From Caulobacteraceae bacterium (GTDB lineage: Bacteria; Pseudomonadota; Alphaproteobacteria; Caulobacterales; Caulobacteraceae): a stretch of 64,000 nt of DNA. Of the stretch, positions 48,112 to 59,936 are shown in pieces. The stretch lies in NCBI GenBank assembly GCA_027452265.1, contig DAIDGR010000079.1, positions 1 through 64,000 of the forward strand. Reading direction: 5' to 3'. The notes under the pieces are model-generated. The model did no database searches, had not been told where the DNA came from, and saw nothing but the letters and a program-made list of their open reading frames with translations. How positions within the stretch are numbered: the first letter of the stretch is position 1; the number at the start of each line of letters is the position of its first letter. The position numbers and the translations under genes were made by a program.

Positions 48112-48362
48112 GGGGGGCGGTGCTCGCTCTTGAGTGCGGCCTCTGAGGCGCCGCATGGAGCGCGCGGTATAGTGGAACCGCGCGCCGCCCGGCAAGCGAG
48201 GCGAAGCGGAGGGGCGTTTCCCCCAGGCCGGATGCGTTTTCGCGGAGTCCGTGGAGGCGCTGAATCGTGCTCTACGTTCGGTCTTCTCAGCGCGTTGTCA
48301 TCCGTCTGACCGGTTCGCCTTGGACGCGACGCGCTGTTGGAACGGTAAAAAGGGAACTGTGA

Positions 48363-49109
48363 GTGACGCTTCCGTCGTTGATCGTCGGCAACTGGAAAAT
48401 GAATGGTCGTCGCGCTGACCTTGGCGAAATCCGCGTCATGGCGGATGACCTCCTGGCGCGGCCGCGCCCCGTCCGGCTTGGCCTATGTCCCCCCTTCACG
48501 CTTTTGGCCGCGGCCAAAGAGATTATCGGCGCGGCGCCGATCCGGCTTGGCGCTCAGGACTGCGCGGCCGAACCCTGTGGCGCAAGGACCGGGGACATTG
48601 CCGCGGAGATGCTGGCGGACGCTGGCGCGGCGATGGTGATCCTCGGTCACTCCGAGCGCCGCGCATTCCATGGCGAGACAAGCGCGCAGGTCGCCGCCAA
48701 GGCCGAAGCGGCGATCATGGCAGGCCTTGAGCCGATCCTTTGTGTCGGCGAGACCCTCAAGGAGCGGGAGGCCGGAGCCGCGGTGGAGGTCGTGACCCGC
48801 CAGGTGGAGGCTTCGGCGCCTCTGGCGCTCAGCGGCCGGAGCTTCGCCATCGCCTACGAACCGGTCTGGGCTATCGGCTCGGGCCTGACCCCCACGCTTG
48901 TCGAGATCGGCGAGGTGCATGCGGCGATCCGGCGGGCCCTACGCGCGCGCTTCGGCGACAGCGGCGAGGGGCCGCCGATCCTGTACGGGGGATCGGTCAA
49001 GCCGGGGAACGCGGCTGAAATCCTGGCTCTGGAGGCGGTGGGCGGCGCTCTGGTCGGCGGCGCGTCTCTGCGGGCCAGGGACTTTCTGGGAATTGTCGAC
49101 GCCGCGTGA
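48363..49109 (+). CDS. tpiA: Triosephosphate isomerase
   Basis: Glycolytic isomerase, 248 residues. Active-site residues are the lysine in GNWKMNG (residue 12), the histidine in ILGHSERR and the glutamate in YEPVWAIG; the phosphate loop is GGSVKPGNA. It starts with GTG after a GGGAA site. The 251 bases to the divergent ppiD gene hold promoters for both; I see no conserved operator there. Confidence 0.97.
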   Translation: MTLPSLIVGNWKMNGRRADLGEIRVMADDLLARPRPVRLGLCPPFTLLAAAKEIIGAAPIRLGAQDCAAEPCGARTGDIAAEMLADAGAAMVILGHSERRAFHGETSAQVAAKAEAAIMAGLEPILCVGETLKEREAGAAVEVVTRQVEASAPLALSGRSFAIAYEPVWAIGSGLTPTLVEIGEVHAAIRRALRARFGDSGEGPPILYGGSVKPGNAAEILALEAVGGALVGGASLRARDFLGIVDAA

Positions 49110-49235
49110 GGCTACGGGGCGCCTCCGTCAGGGCGCGGATCCGAGTTCGCGCTGGAGCCACAGCGCCACCGGTGATAAAGCGCGGCTCTTTCCGGGTCTG
49201 GTCGCCTCTTGGCCAGGACGTTTGAGCGCGTGAAC

Positions 49236-49694
49236 ATGCTGCAAGGCCTACTTCTCAGTCTGAATATCCTGGTCTGTCTGGCTCTTATCGCCGTGGTGCT
49301 GATGCAGCGCTCGGAAGGCGGCGGATTTGGCGGCGGCGGCAATCCCGGCAGCCTGATGACCGCGCGCGGGGCAGGCGATCTTCTGACCCGTTCGACCTGG
49401 ATTCTGTTCTCGCTGTTTTTGGTTCTGAGCCTCGCCCTGACCCTGATTGGCGGGCATCAGCACTCCACCAGCCAGATCCTCAACCGGCTGAAGAACGAAA
49501 CGATCAACCCGGATCAAACCCCGCCCGCCCACGCGCCTCTGGCGCCTCCGGCGAGCCCGTCGACGGCTCCGTCGCCTGCCCAGGCCCCTGTCGGCAATGG
49601 CGGATTCCTGGCCGCGCCCAAGCCGACCCTCGGCATTCCGACCTCCGCCGCCCCGGGGCCGTCGACCCCACCTCCGGCGCCGCCGAAGTCCTGA
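49236..49694 (+). CDS. secG: Preprotein translocase subunit SecG
   Basis: A 152-residue SecG, a SecYEG partner in the inner membrane. Two transmembrane helices (about residues 2-20 and 50-70) flank the conserved VVLMQRSEGGGFGGGG loop. The tail of about 75 residues is rich in proline and alanine, longer than in E. coli and common in alphaproteobacteria. I chose the ATG at 49236. It is placed between tpiA and pyrG, as in other Caulobacter-type genomes, and a strong terminator follows. Confidence 0.95.
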   Translation: MLQGLLLSLNILVCLALIAVVLMQRSEGGGFGGGGNPGSLMTARGAGDLLTRSTWILFSLFLVLSLALTLIGGHQHSTSQILNRLKNETINPDQTPPAHAPLAPPASPSTAPSPAQAPVGNGGFLAAPKPTLGIPTSAAPGPSTPPPAPPKS

Positions 49695-49709
49695 TCCCTT
49701 GACGCGCTG

Positions 49710-49734
49710 AGGAGCGGCGTTTCGCTCCTTTTTT
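49710..49734 (+). terminator. Rho-independent terminator after secG
   Basis: A seven-base stem AGGAGCG/CGCTCCT with loop GCGTTT, followed by a run of six T. It ends the tpiA-secG unit before pyrG. Confidence 0.85.
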
Positions 49735-49791
49735 CCCGACGGCCGGGCCGATCAGGCCCGCGCCGCAGCCTCCGAATCTGTGTTAGGGTGA

Positions 49792-51434
<1,643 letters not shown>

Positions 51435-51435
<1 letters not shown>

Positions 51436-51779
51436 TGGCGAACGACCCCTTCGAACTTGCGCGGCGAAAAGCGCTGGCCCTCGAAGGCGTCGAGGAGGCG
51501 CCGCATCACGACCGGATCTCGTTCCGGGTCCGGGGCCGTATCTTCGCCACCTTCTGGGACTCGCCGGCTCGCCTGATGGTCAAGCTCGACCCCGAGGATC
51601 AGGCGAACTTCGTCCTGATGCATCCCGAGCAAGTCGCGCCCGTGCCCGGCGGATGGGGACGCGGTGGGGCCACTCATGTCACGCTCGGCGAGGCGTCGGA
51701 GTCGCTTATCGAGACCCTGCTCTCGATGGCCTGGGCGCGCGCGGCCAAAGGACCAGGAGCGCGGAGAGGTAAAGTCTAG
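51435..51779 (+). CDS. MmcQ/YjbR-family protein
   Basis: A 114-residue MmcQ/YjbR-like protein (CyaY-like fold, often described as DNA-binding). It has the typical start (ARRKALALEGVEEAPHHDR), the FRVRGRIFATFWD strand pair and a C-terminal helix. The ATG overlaps the pyrG stop. Its stop lies inside the left arm of an intergenic palindrome (51775-51830), so the repeat supplies the end of the gene. Function unknown. Confidence 0.85.
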
Positions 51780-51830
51780 AGCGGATTTCGCACAGACGGA
51801 ATCGCGATCGCAGTCGCCATCCGCTCTAGA
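51775..51830. repeat. REP-like palindromic repeat
   Basis: Perfect 12-base arms TCTAGAGCGGAT (51775-51786) and ATCCGCTCTAGA (51819-51830) around a 32-base centre. The form, with outer ends reading CTAGAGC...GCTCTAG, resembles palindromic intergenic repeats that are abundant in alphaproteobacteria. It may also act as the 3' hairpin of the pyrG message. Confidence 0.75.
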
Positions 51831-51843
51831 TTCAAACGTTTAC

Positions 51844-51888
51844 GCGCCGTCTGACCGCCCAGACCGTTCCCATCTGGTCGGACGGCGC
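51844..51888. repeat. Second palindrome, probably a partner repeat or terminator hairpin
   Basis: Arms GCGCCGTC... and ...GGACGGCGC pair over about 15 bases with one wobble and a short bulge; the right end is followed by CTCTAGG, echoing the ends of the first palindrome 14 bases away. It lies between two convergent genes and can stop transcription from both sides. Confidence 0.6.
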
Positions 51889-51889
51889 T

Positions 51890-52159
51890 CTAGGGCCGTG
51901 GAGCGCGGGGCGGCGGTTCGTGTCGAACGTCTTTCGACAGGATGATAGCGCGGCAGTTGGCCGAGAGCTCTGATTGGTGCGCCCTGAGACAAGCGACGAT
52001 TCCCGTCCGGTTGTGCGCGTTGAGCTCGTCCTGACAATATTTTTGAGCCTCGGGCCGGCACGCGGTGAAGCTCTCCGCCAGGACGGGTCGCGCCGTCAGA
52101 CCCAACGCGACAAGGGCCAAGATAGCCGCCGTGGCTCGCAACATTTCAGGCCCCGTCAT
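51890..52159 (-). CDS. Small exported cysteine-rich protein
   Basis: An 89-residue protein with a signal peptide (cleavage likely after ARPVLA) and a mature part of about 60 residues with four cysteines spaced C-x7-C-x15-C-x10-C. The pattern ...ACRPEAQKYC...VACLRAHQSELSANC resembles the Cys-rich GLG1-type repeat (PF00839). I chose the ATG at 52159, preceded by a GGGGA site; an ATG at 52144 is possible. It should be periplasmic with two disulfides. Function unknown. Confidence 0.8.
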   Translation of the reverse strand: MTGPEMLRATAAILALVALGLTARPVLAESFTACRPEAQKYCQDELNAHNRTGIVACLRAHQSELSANCRAIILSKDVRHEPPPRAPRP

Positions 52160-52422
52160 TCCATCCCCAGGAATTGACCAGGCGACCAACCGCTTCCCGC
52201 GACCGCCGCCGATTAAGTCTACATAGACGATTTTTCGGACTCCGCCGAGTGAAAATCCCGGCGGCTTCCGACGGGCGGCATGGCCGAATTGCCAACGGAT
52301 GGACGGACTTGCCTGGCCTGCGCTTGAATTGAGCGACGATTTGCGGCAGAGAGCGCGCCCCTGCCGGGCATTGACTCGGCTCCGGGGTTCTTGACCCCTC
52401 GTCCTTTTAGAGCAGATCCGTC

Positions 52423-52605
52423 ATGGCTGTCCCCAAGCGAAAGACCTCGCCTTCTCGGCGCAACATGCGGCGGTCGCATCACGCCCTCGCCGCCAACAGC
52501 TATGTCGAGGACAAGGACACCGGCGAACTGCGTCGGCCGCATCACGTCGACCTGAAGTCGGGCATGTACCGTGGCCGTCAGGTGATCACGCCCAAGGACG
52601 CGTGA
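52423..52605 (+). CDS. rpmF: 50S ribosomal protein L32
   Basis: A 60-residue L32, starting [19 protein letters not shown], highly basic. The ATG has a weak site (AGAGCAGA). The 263 bases upstream, divergent from the cysteine-rich gene, contain a TTGACT at 52371 that may be part of its promoter and a small GTCT-ACAT-AGAC hairpin at about 52216-52227; I see no gene there. Confidence 0.97.
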   Translation: MAVPKRKTSPSRRNMRRSHHALAANSYVEDKDTGELRRPHHVDLKSGMYRGRQVITPKDA

Positions 52606-52626
52606 GGGGTCGACCCGACGGACCGA

Positions 52627-52646
52627 CCGCCCCTGGGCGGGGCTTT
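52627..52646 (+). terminator. Possible terminator after rpmF
   Basis: A short stem CCGCC (52627-52631) and GGCGG (52636-52640) with loop CCTG, followed by GGCTTTC. The stem is GC-only and the T-run is three, so it is a moderate candidate; it lies between two convergent genes. Confidence 0.45.
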
Positions 52647-52650
52647 CTGC

Positions 52651-54825
<2,175 letters not shown>

Positions 54826-54873
54826 GCCCCGATCGATCCATGCGCTGGCGATGGGGCGACTCCTGATACACGC

Positions 54874-54885
54874 TGGGTTAACCCA
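54874..54885. promoter_or_regulatory. 12-base palindrome upstream of ftsB
   Basis: TGGGTTAACCCA is a perfect palindrome 53 bases before the ftsB ATG. It contains GTTAAC, half of a CtrA-type TTAA pair, but no second TTAA at the right distance is seen. It could be an operator for an unknown dimeric regulator. Confidence 0.3.
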
Positions 54886-54938
54886 TCGACCGGCTTGATG
54901 AACGGATCGCGAGGGGAGACGATGCAGGAACCGGGCGC

Positions 54939-55244
54939 ATGATCTTTCAGCTCCGCAACCATCTTCCCACCGCGGCCCTGGCCTTCCTGGTGTTCTTCTT
55001 CGCGTTTCACGCTCTGACCGGTCAGCGCGGTCTTCTGATGCAACACCAGCGGGCGGAGCAGTTGGCCGACCGCCAGGCTGAGCTGGCCCACCTGCAGGCG
55101 ACGCGGGCGCAGTTGGAGAATGAGGTGCGCAACCTCAGGGACGACCACCTGTCCGCCGATCTTCTGGAGGAACGTGCGCATCGCCTGCTGGGATTTGTCG
55201 ATCCAAGGGACTATGTGATCCGCCAGACGCCGTCCCGTAGCTGA
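54939..55244 (+). CDS. ftsB: FtsB/DivIC-type septum formation protein
   Basis: A 101-residue bitopic membrane protein: short N-terminus, one transmembrane helix (about residues 9-27), then a coiled coil (about 37-75) and a short C-terminal domain with the typical LEERAHRLLGFVDPRDYVI. It would join FtsL and FtsQ in the divisome. A six-codon frame (ATG at 54922) with a GAGGGGAG site ends in a TGA that overlaps this ATG (ATGA), so initiation may be coupled to it. pdhA follows after 59 bases. Confidence 0.9.
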   Translation: MIFQLRNHLPTAALAFLVFFFAFHALTGQRGLLMQHQRAEQLADRQAELAHLQATRAQLENEVRNLRDDHLSADLLEERAHRLLGFVDPRDYVIRQTPSRS

Positions 55245-55303
55245 TCCCGTCGTACGGGAGCTGATGGGCGGCGATATGACGGTGAACATCGGGGAGTCGA
55301 CTC

Positions 55304-56341
55304 ATGGCGCGCGCCGCCGCCCCTAAGACTGCGTCCAGGACGTCCAAGACCAAGGCGGGGGGAGGCGACGCGGTCGGGACCGCCGAGCTCCTGGCCTATT
55401 ATCGCGCCATGCTTCTGATCCGTCGGTTCGAGGAGCGGGCGGGCCAGCTTTACGGCATGGGGCTGATCGGCGGCTTTTGTCATCTCTATATCGGCCAGGA
55501 GGCCATTGCCGTGGGTATGCACGCGGCTCAGCGCCCGGGCGACCAGGTGATCACCGGCTATCGCGAGCACGGACATATGCTGGCGGCCGGAGTCTCCGCG
55601 CGGGCGGTGATGGCCGAACTGACCGGGCGCGCGGCCGGCGTCGCCAAGGGTAAGGGCGGGTCGATGCACATGTTTGCCGCCGATCTCGGCTTTTATGGCG
55701 GCCATGGAATTGTGGGAGCCCAGGTCAGTCTCGGGACGGGTCTGGCCCTGGCCAATCACTATCGTGACGATGGCCGGGTTGCGTTCGTCTATTTCGGGGA
55801 TGGCGCCGCCAATCAGGGGCAGGTCTATGAGAGCTTCAACATGGCCGAACTCTGGCGTCTGCCGGTGGTCTATGTGATCGAGAACAACCAGTACGCCATG
55901 GGCACCAGCGTCGAACGCTCGTCTTCGGAAACCCATCTGTTTCGGCGTGGGGCCAGCTTCAATATCGCGGGTGAAGAGGTCGACGGCATGGATGTCGCCG
56001 CCGTGCGGGACGCGGGTCTTCGCGCCGCCGCCCACGCCCGCTCGGGGAAGGGACCGTACATTCTGGAGATGAAGACCTATCGGTATCGGGGCCACTCCAT
56101 GAGCGATCCCGGCAAGTACCGGACTCGCGAGGAGGTGGACGAGGTGCGCAAGACCCGCGATCCGATCGAGCACATTCAGGAGCGCCTGACCGCGCTCAAG
56201 GTGCTGGATGAGGCGCAGGCGCGGGCTATTGACGCGGAGGTCAAGGCCCTGGTCGCCGACGCCGCCGAATTCGCCCGCACCGCGCCCGAGCCGGACCCGG
56301 GCGAACTGATGCGCGATATCTATGTCGAGGCGGCCGCCTGA
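55304..56341 (+). CDS. pdhA: Pyruvate dehydrogenase E1 component, alpha subunit
   Basis: A 345-residue E1-alpha with the thiamine diphosphate motif [17 protein letters not shown] and the loop [15 protein letters not shown]. An Ala/Lys-rich N-terminus of about 25 residues precedes the core. With PdhB it decarboxylates pyruvate and transfers the acetyl group to lipoamide. Its stop overlaps the pdhB ATG by one base (TGATG). Confidence 0.97.
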   Translation: MARAAAPKTASRTSKTKAGGGDAVGTAELLAYYRAMLLIRRFEERAGQLYGMGLIGGFCHLYIGQEAIAVGMHAAQRPGDQVITGYREHGHMLAAGVSARAVMAELTGRAAGVAKGKGGSMHMFAADLGFYGGHGIVGAQVSLGTGLALANHYRDDGRVAFVYFGDGAANQGQVYESFNMAELWRLPVVYVIENNQYAMGTSVERSSSETHLFRRGASFNIAGEEVDGMDVAAVRDAGLRAAAHARSGKGPYILEMKTYRYRGHSMSDPGKYRTREEVDEVRKTRDPIEHIQERLTALKVLDEAQARAIDAEVKALVADAAEFARTAPEPDPGELMRDIYVEAAA

Positions 56342-57690
56342 TGACTGATATTCTGATGCCGGCCCTCTCGCCCACCATGGAGGAGGGCAAGCTCGCCAAG
56401 TGGCTGATCAAGGTCGGCGACAGGGTGAAGAGCGGCGATGTGATCGCCGAGATCGAGACCGACAAGGCGACGATGGAGGTCGAGGCCGTGGACGAGGGCG
56501 TGGTCTCCGCGCTGCTGGTCCCCGAGGGGGCGGAGGAGGTCAAGGTCAACTCGGTCATCGCGCGCCTGGGCGGCGCTACGGGCGCCCCGTCAGATGCGCG
56601 CGGCGCCCCTCCGCCTCAGCCCATCCCAGCGCCTAAGTCCGAGGCGAGGTCCGAGCCCCGGGCGTCGTCGCCAACCCCGCCGCCCATCGTTCCGGAGGTT
56701 GCCGGTCCGACCGTGCGCCTGACGGTGCGCGACGCCCTGCGCGACGCCATGGCCGAAGAGATGCGGCGCGATCCTGGCGTGTTCCTGATGGGCGAGGAGG
56801 TGGCTCAGTACCAGGGCGCCTATAAGGTCAGTCGGGGGCTTCTCGAGGAGTTTGGCGCGCGTCGGGTGATTGACACCCCGATCACCGAGCATGGCTTCAC
56901 CGGTCTTGGGGTCGGGGCCGCCATGGCGGGTCTGCGCCCGATCGTCGAGTTCATGACCTTCAATTTCGCCATGCAGGCGATCGATCAGATCATCAATTCG
57001 GCCGCAAAGACCCATTATATGTCCGGCGGCCAGATCTCTTGCCCGATCGTTTTCCGCGGGCCCAATGGGGCTGCCGCGCGGGTGGCGGCGCAGCATAGCC
57101 AGGACTATGGCGCGTGGTATGCCCATGTGCCCGGCCTCAAGGTCATCGCGCCGTACGATGCGGCGGACGCCAAGGGGTTGCTGAAGGCGGCGATCCGCGA
57201 CCCCAATCCGGTGGTGTTTCTCGAGCACGAGATGCTCTACGGCCACGAGTTCGACGTTCCCGACGACCCGGACTGGACGGTCCCGATCGGGCTTTCGAAG
57301 GTGCGCCGGAGCGGCACGGACGTCACCCTGGTGGCCTATTCGCGCATGGTCGGAATCGCACTCGCCGCCGCCGACAGGCTGGCGGAACAGGGGATCGAGG
57401 CCGAGGTGATCGATCTTCGGACTCTGCGTCCGCTTGATCATGGAACCGTGGTCGCCAGCGTGCGCAAAACCCACCGCCTGGTCACCGTGGAGGAGGGTTG
57501 GGGGCCCATGGGCGTGGGCGCCGAAGTCGCCGCGCGTGTGGTCCTGGAGGCCTTCGATGATCTCGACGCGCCGCCGGAGCGAGTCTGTCAGGCCGATACG
57601 CCCTTGCCCTATGCGGCCAATCTCGAAGCGCTGGCCCTGCCATCCGCCGAGCAGGTGGTCGAGGCGGCGCTGAGGGCCTGCTACCGATGA
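56341..57690 (+). CDS. pdhB: Pyruvate dehydrogenase E1 component, beta subunit with lipoyl domain
   Basis: A 449-residue E1-beta with an extra N-terminal lipoyl domain (residues 1-78, lipoyl lysine in [14 protein letters not shown]) and a Pro/Ala linker to about residue 120. The body from about 125 has the usual E1-beta sequence ([36 protein letters not shown]). A lipoylated E1-beta is known from alphaproteobacteria. The gene overlaps pdhA by one base and the GFA-family gene by four bases. Confidence 0.97.
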   Translation: MTDILMPALSPTMEEGKLAKWLIKVGDRVKSGDVIAEIETDKATMEVEAVDEGVVSALLVPEGAEEVKVNSVIARLGGATGAPSDARGAPPPQPIPAPKSEARSEPRASSPTPPPIVPEVAGPTVRLTVRDALRDAMAEEMRRDPGVFLMGEEVAQYQGAYKVSRGLLEEFGARRVIDTPITEHGFTGLGVGAAMAGLRPIVEFMTFNFAMQAIDQIINSAAKTHYMSGGQISCPIVFRGPNGAAARVAAQHSQDYGAWYAHVPGLKVIAPYDAADAKGLLKAAIRDPNPVVFLEHEMLYGHEFDVPDDPDWTVPIGLSKVRRSGTDVTLVAYSRMVGIALAAADRLAEQGIEAEVIDLRTLRPLDHGTVVASVRKTHRLVTVEEGWGPMGVGAEVAARVVLEAFDDLDAPPERVCQADTPLPYAANLEALALPSAEQVVEAALRACYR

Positions 57691-58094
57691 GCGCGCGTGA
57701 GCGGGTCTGGCGCGGCGGCGGCTGCCACTGCGGCGCCGTGCGCTTCGAGGCGGCGCTTCCGGACAGGGTTGAAGCCCAGAGCTGCAACTGTTCGATCTGC
57801 GCCAAGACCGGCTTTGTTCACATGATCGTCCCCGAGAGTCAGTTCCGCCTCCTGAAAGGGGCCGAGGCTCTGAGCCGCTACAGGTTCAACACCGGCGTAG
57901 CCGAACATCTGTTCTGTAAGGTTTGTGGCGTGAAGGCCTTTTATCGTCCCAGGTCCAATCCCGACGGCTGGTCGGTGAATGCGCGGTGCCTGGATGAACC
58001 CGAGGCGCTCCACCTCCATCTCGAGGCGTTTGACGGGCGCCATTGGGAGGCCCACGCGGCAAGCCTCGCCCACCTGTCCAAGGAGGTCCAGTGA
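57687..58094 (+). CDS. GFA/CENP-V-family zinc protein
   Basis: A 135-residue member of the glutathione-dependent formaldehyde-activating enzyme (GFA/CENP-V) family. The zinc ligands are visible in [23 protein letters not shown] and [13 protein letters not shown]. True Gfa joins formaldehyde to glutathione, but most small homologues have unknown substrates. It is embedded in the pdh operon with overlapping ends on both sides (ATGA with pdhB, GTGA with pdhC), so its expression is tied to pyruvate dehydrogenase. A perfect AAGGAGG for pdhC lies in its last codons. Confidence 0.92.
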   Translation: MSARERVWRGGGCHCGAVRFEAALPDRVEAQSCNCSICAKTGFVHMIVPESQFRLLKGAEALSRYRFNTGVAEHLFCKVCGVKAFYRPRSNPDGWSVNARCLDEPEALHLHLEAFDGRHWEAHAASLAHLSKEVQ

Positions 58095-59413
58095 CCACCG
58101 AAATTCTCATGCCGGCGCTGTCCCCGACCATGGAGGAGGGGACCCTCGCCAGGTGGCTGGTCAAGGTCGGCGATGCGGTGAAGAGCGGCGACGTGATCGC
58201 CGAGATTGAGACCGACAAGGCGACCATGGAAGTGGAGGCCGTGGACGAGGGAACGCTGGAGGCGATCCTGGTTCCCGAAGGCGCCGAAGGGGTCAAGGTC
58301 AACACGCCGATCGCGCGCCTGTCGGGAGAGGTGAGCTCCGCGATGAGCCCCTCGGTCAGTCCTGTTCCGGAAGTGGCGACTCCTCCCGCGACGCCCGCTC
58401 CGGTTCAGACCCCGCCGGCGCCCGCCATATCACCCGCCCGGGACCAAGCCCCAACGCCCGCCCCAACGTCCGGAACGGCGCCGACGCGCGAGGGCGGCGC
58501 GCGGGTTGCCGCCTCGCCACTGGCGCGGCGCGTGGCGGCCCGCGAGGGGATCGCTCTGGAGAGCCTGACCGGCAGCGGTCCGCATGGCCGCGTGGTCTTG
58601 CGCGATGTTGAAGCGGCCCTCGCCGCAGGCGGCGCCCGGGTGGCTGGCGGAAAGGCGCCCGCCAGCGCCGCGGCGGCGCCGGTGCGCCAGAGCCTGTCCC
58701 TCGAGCAGATGGGGATCGCACCGGGCTCCTATGACCTCGTTCCTCTGGACGGGATGAAGAAGACCATAGCCCGGCGGATGACCGAGAGCTTCCGCGATGT
58801 CCCGCACTTTCCCCTGACCCTGGATATCGAACTCGACGCCCTGCTCGCCGCCCGCGCCCAGATCAACGCCCTGAGCGAGGCCCCGGAGAACAAGGTCAGC
58901 GTCAACGATCTGATCATCAAGGCGGCGGCGACCGCGTTGATCCGCGTCCCCGAGGCGAACGCCAGCTTCACCGACGCCGGCATCGCCCGGCATCACCACG
59001 CCGATATCGCCGTGGCGGTGGCGATCGACGGGGGACTGATTACCCCGATCGTCCGCGGCGCCGATCTGAAGAGCCTGACCGTCATTGCCCGGGAGATGAA
59101 GGACCTCGGCGCCCGGGCGCGGGCCCGCAAGCTCAAGCCCGAGGAATACCAAGGCGGAACCTTCTCGATCTCCAACCTGGGCATGTTCGGCATCAAGAGC
59201 TTCGCCTCGATCCTCAATGAGCCCCAAGGCTGCATCCTGTCGGTGGGCGCTGGCGAGAAGCGGGCGGTGGTGCGCGGCGAGGCCTTGGCCATCGCCACGG
59301 TGATGAGCGTGACCCTGACCTGCGATCATCGTGTGGTCGATGGCGCGATTGGCGCGCGCTGGCTAACAGCCTTCAAGGCGCTGATTGAAGCCCCGATCGC
59401 CATGTTCGTCTGA
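58091..59413 (+). CDS. pdhC: Pyruvate dehydrogenase E2 (dihydrolipoamide acetyltransferase)
   Basis: A 440-residue E2: one lipoyl domain (1-79, DKATMEVEA), a Pro/Ala linker, a peripheral-subunit-binding domain around residue 140-175 ([20 protein letters not shown]), and the catalytic core with [16 protein letters not shown] near the end. GTG start at 58091, six bases after an ideal AAGGAGG site. The lipoyl domain is very similar to that of PdhB. It overlaps the GFA gene. Confidence 0.97.
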   Translation: MTTEILMPALSPTMEEGTLARWLVKVGDAVKSGDVIAEIETDKATMEVEAVDEGTLEAILVPEGAEGVKVNTPIARLSGEVSSAMSPSVSPVPEVATPPATPAPVQTPPAPAISPARDQAPTPAPTSGTAPTREGGARVAASPLARRVAAREGIALESLTGSGPHGRVVLRDVEAALAAGGARVAGGKAPASAAAAPVRQSLSLEQMGIAPGSYDLVPLDGMKKTIARRMTESFRDVPHFPLTLDIELDALLAARAQINALSEAPENKVSVNDLIIKAAATALIRVPEANASFTDAGIARHHHADIAVAVAIDGGLITPIVRGADLKSLTVIAREMKDLGARARARKLKPEEYQGGTFSISNLGMFGIKSFASILNEPQGCILSVGAGEKRAVVRGEALAIATVMSVTLTCDHRVVDGAIGARWLTAFKALIEAPIAMFV

Positions 59414-59456
59414 CCACGACCCCACGCGACGCCCCACACGCCACCGGCGAGGCTGC

Positions 59457-59936
59457 ATGACCCAGACTGTCTATGATTTCGAAGCCCAGACCCTGACGGG
59501 TGAGCCGGCGCCCCTGGCCGCCTTTCGCGGCAAGGTCCTGTTGATCGTCAACACCGCCAGCAAATGCGGCTTTACCCCGCAATATGAGGGCCTGGAGGCG
59601 CTCTATCGTCAGTACAAGGACCGGGGCCTTGTGATCCTGGGGTTCCCCTGCAACCAGTTCGGCGCCCAGGAGCCTGGCGACGCGGCGGAGATCGCCCAAT
59701 TCTGCTCCCTGACCTACGATGTGAGCTTTCCGATGATGCGGAAGGTCGACGTCAACGGCCCATCTGCGCATCCGCTCTATACGTGGCTCAAGGCGCGGAA
59801 GGGCGGCGTGCTAGGTTCGGCGATCAAATGGAACTTCACCAAATTCCTCATCTCGCGTGAGGGCGAGGTGATTGGCCGCTATGCGCCGACCGTGACCCCG
59901 GCCAGCCTGACCCGCGATATCGAGGCCGCCCTGTGA
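59457..59936 (+). CDS. Glutathione peroxidase (thiol peroxidase) family protein
   Basis: A 159-residue peroxidase of the GPx/BtuE family with a cysteine in place of selenocysteine. The catalytic triad is Cys37 (NTASKCGFT), Gln67 and Trp125 (KWNFTKFL), and a second cysteine at 65 (FPCNQFGAQEP). Many bacterial forms use thioredoxin rather than glutathione. I chose the ATG at 59457. It lies between pdhC and lpdA and its stop overlaps the lpdA GTG start, so it is part of the operon. Confidence 0.93.
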   Translation: MTQTVYDFEAQTLTGEPAPLAAFRGKVLLIVNTASKCGFTPQYEGLEALYRQYKDRGLVILGFPCNQFGAQEPGDAAEIAQFCSLTYDVSFPMMRKVDVNGPSAHPLYTWLKARKGGVLGSAIKWNFTKFLISREGEVIGRYAPTVTPASLTRDIEAAL

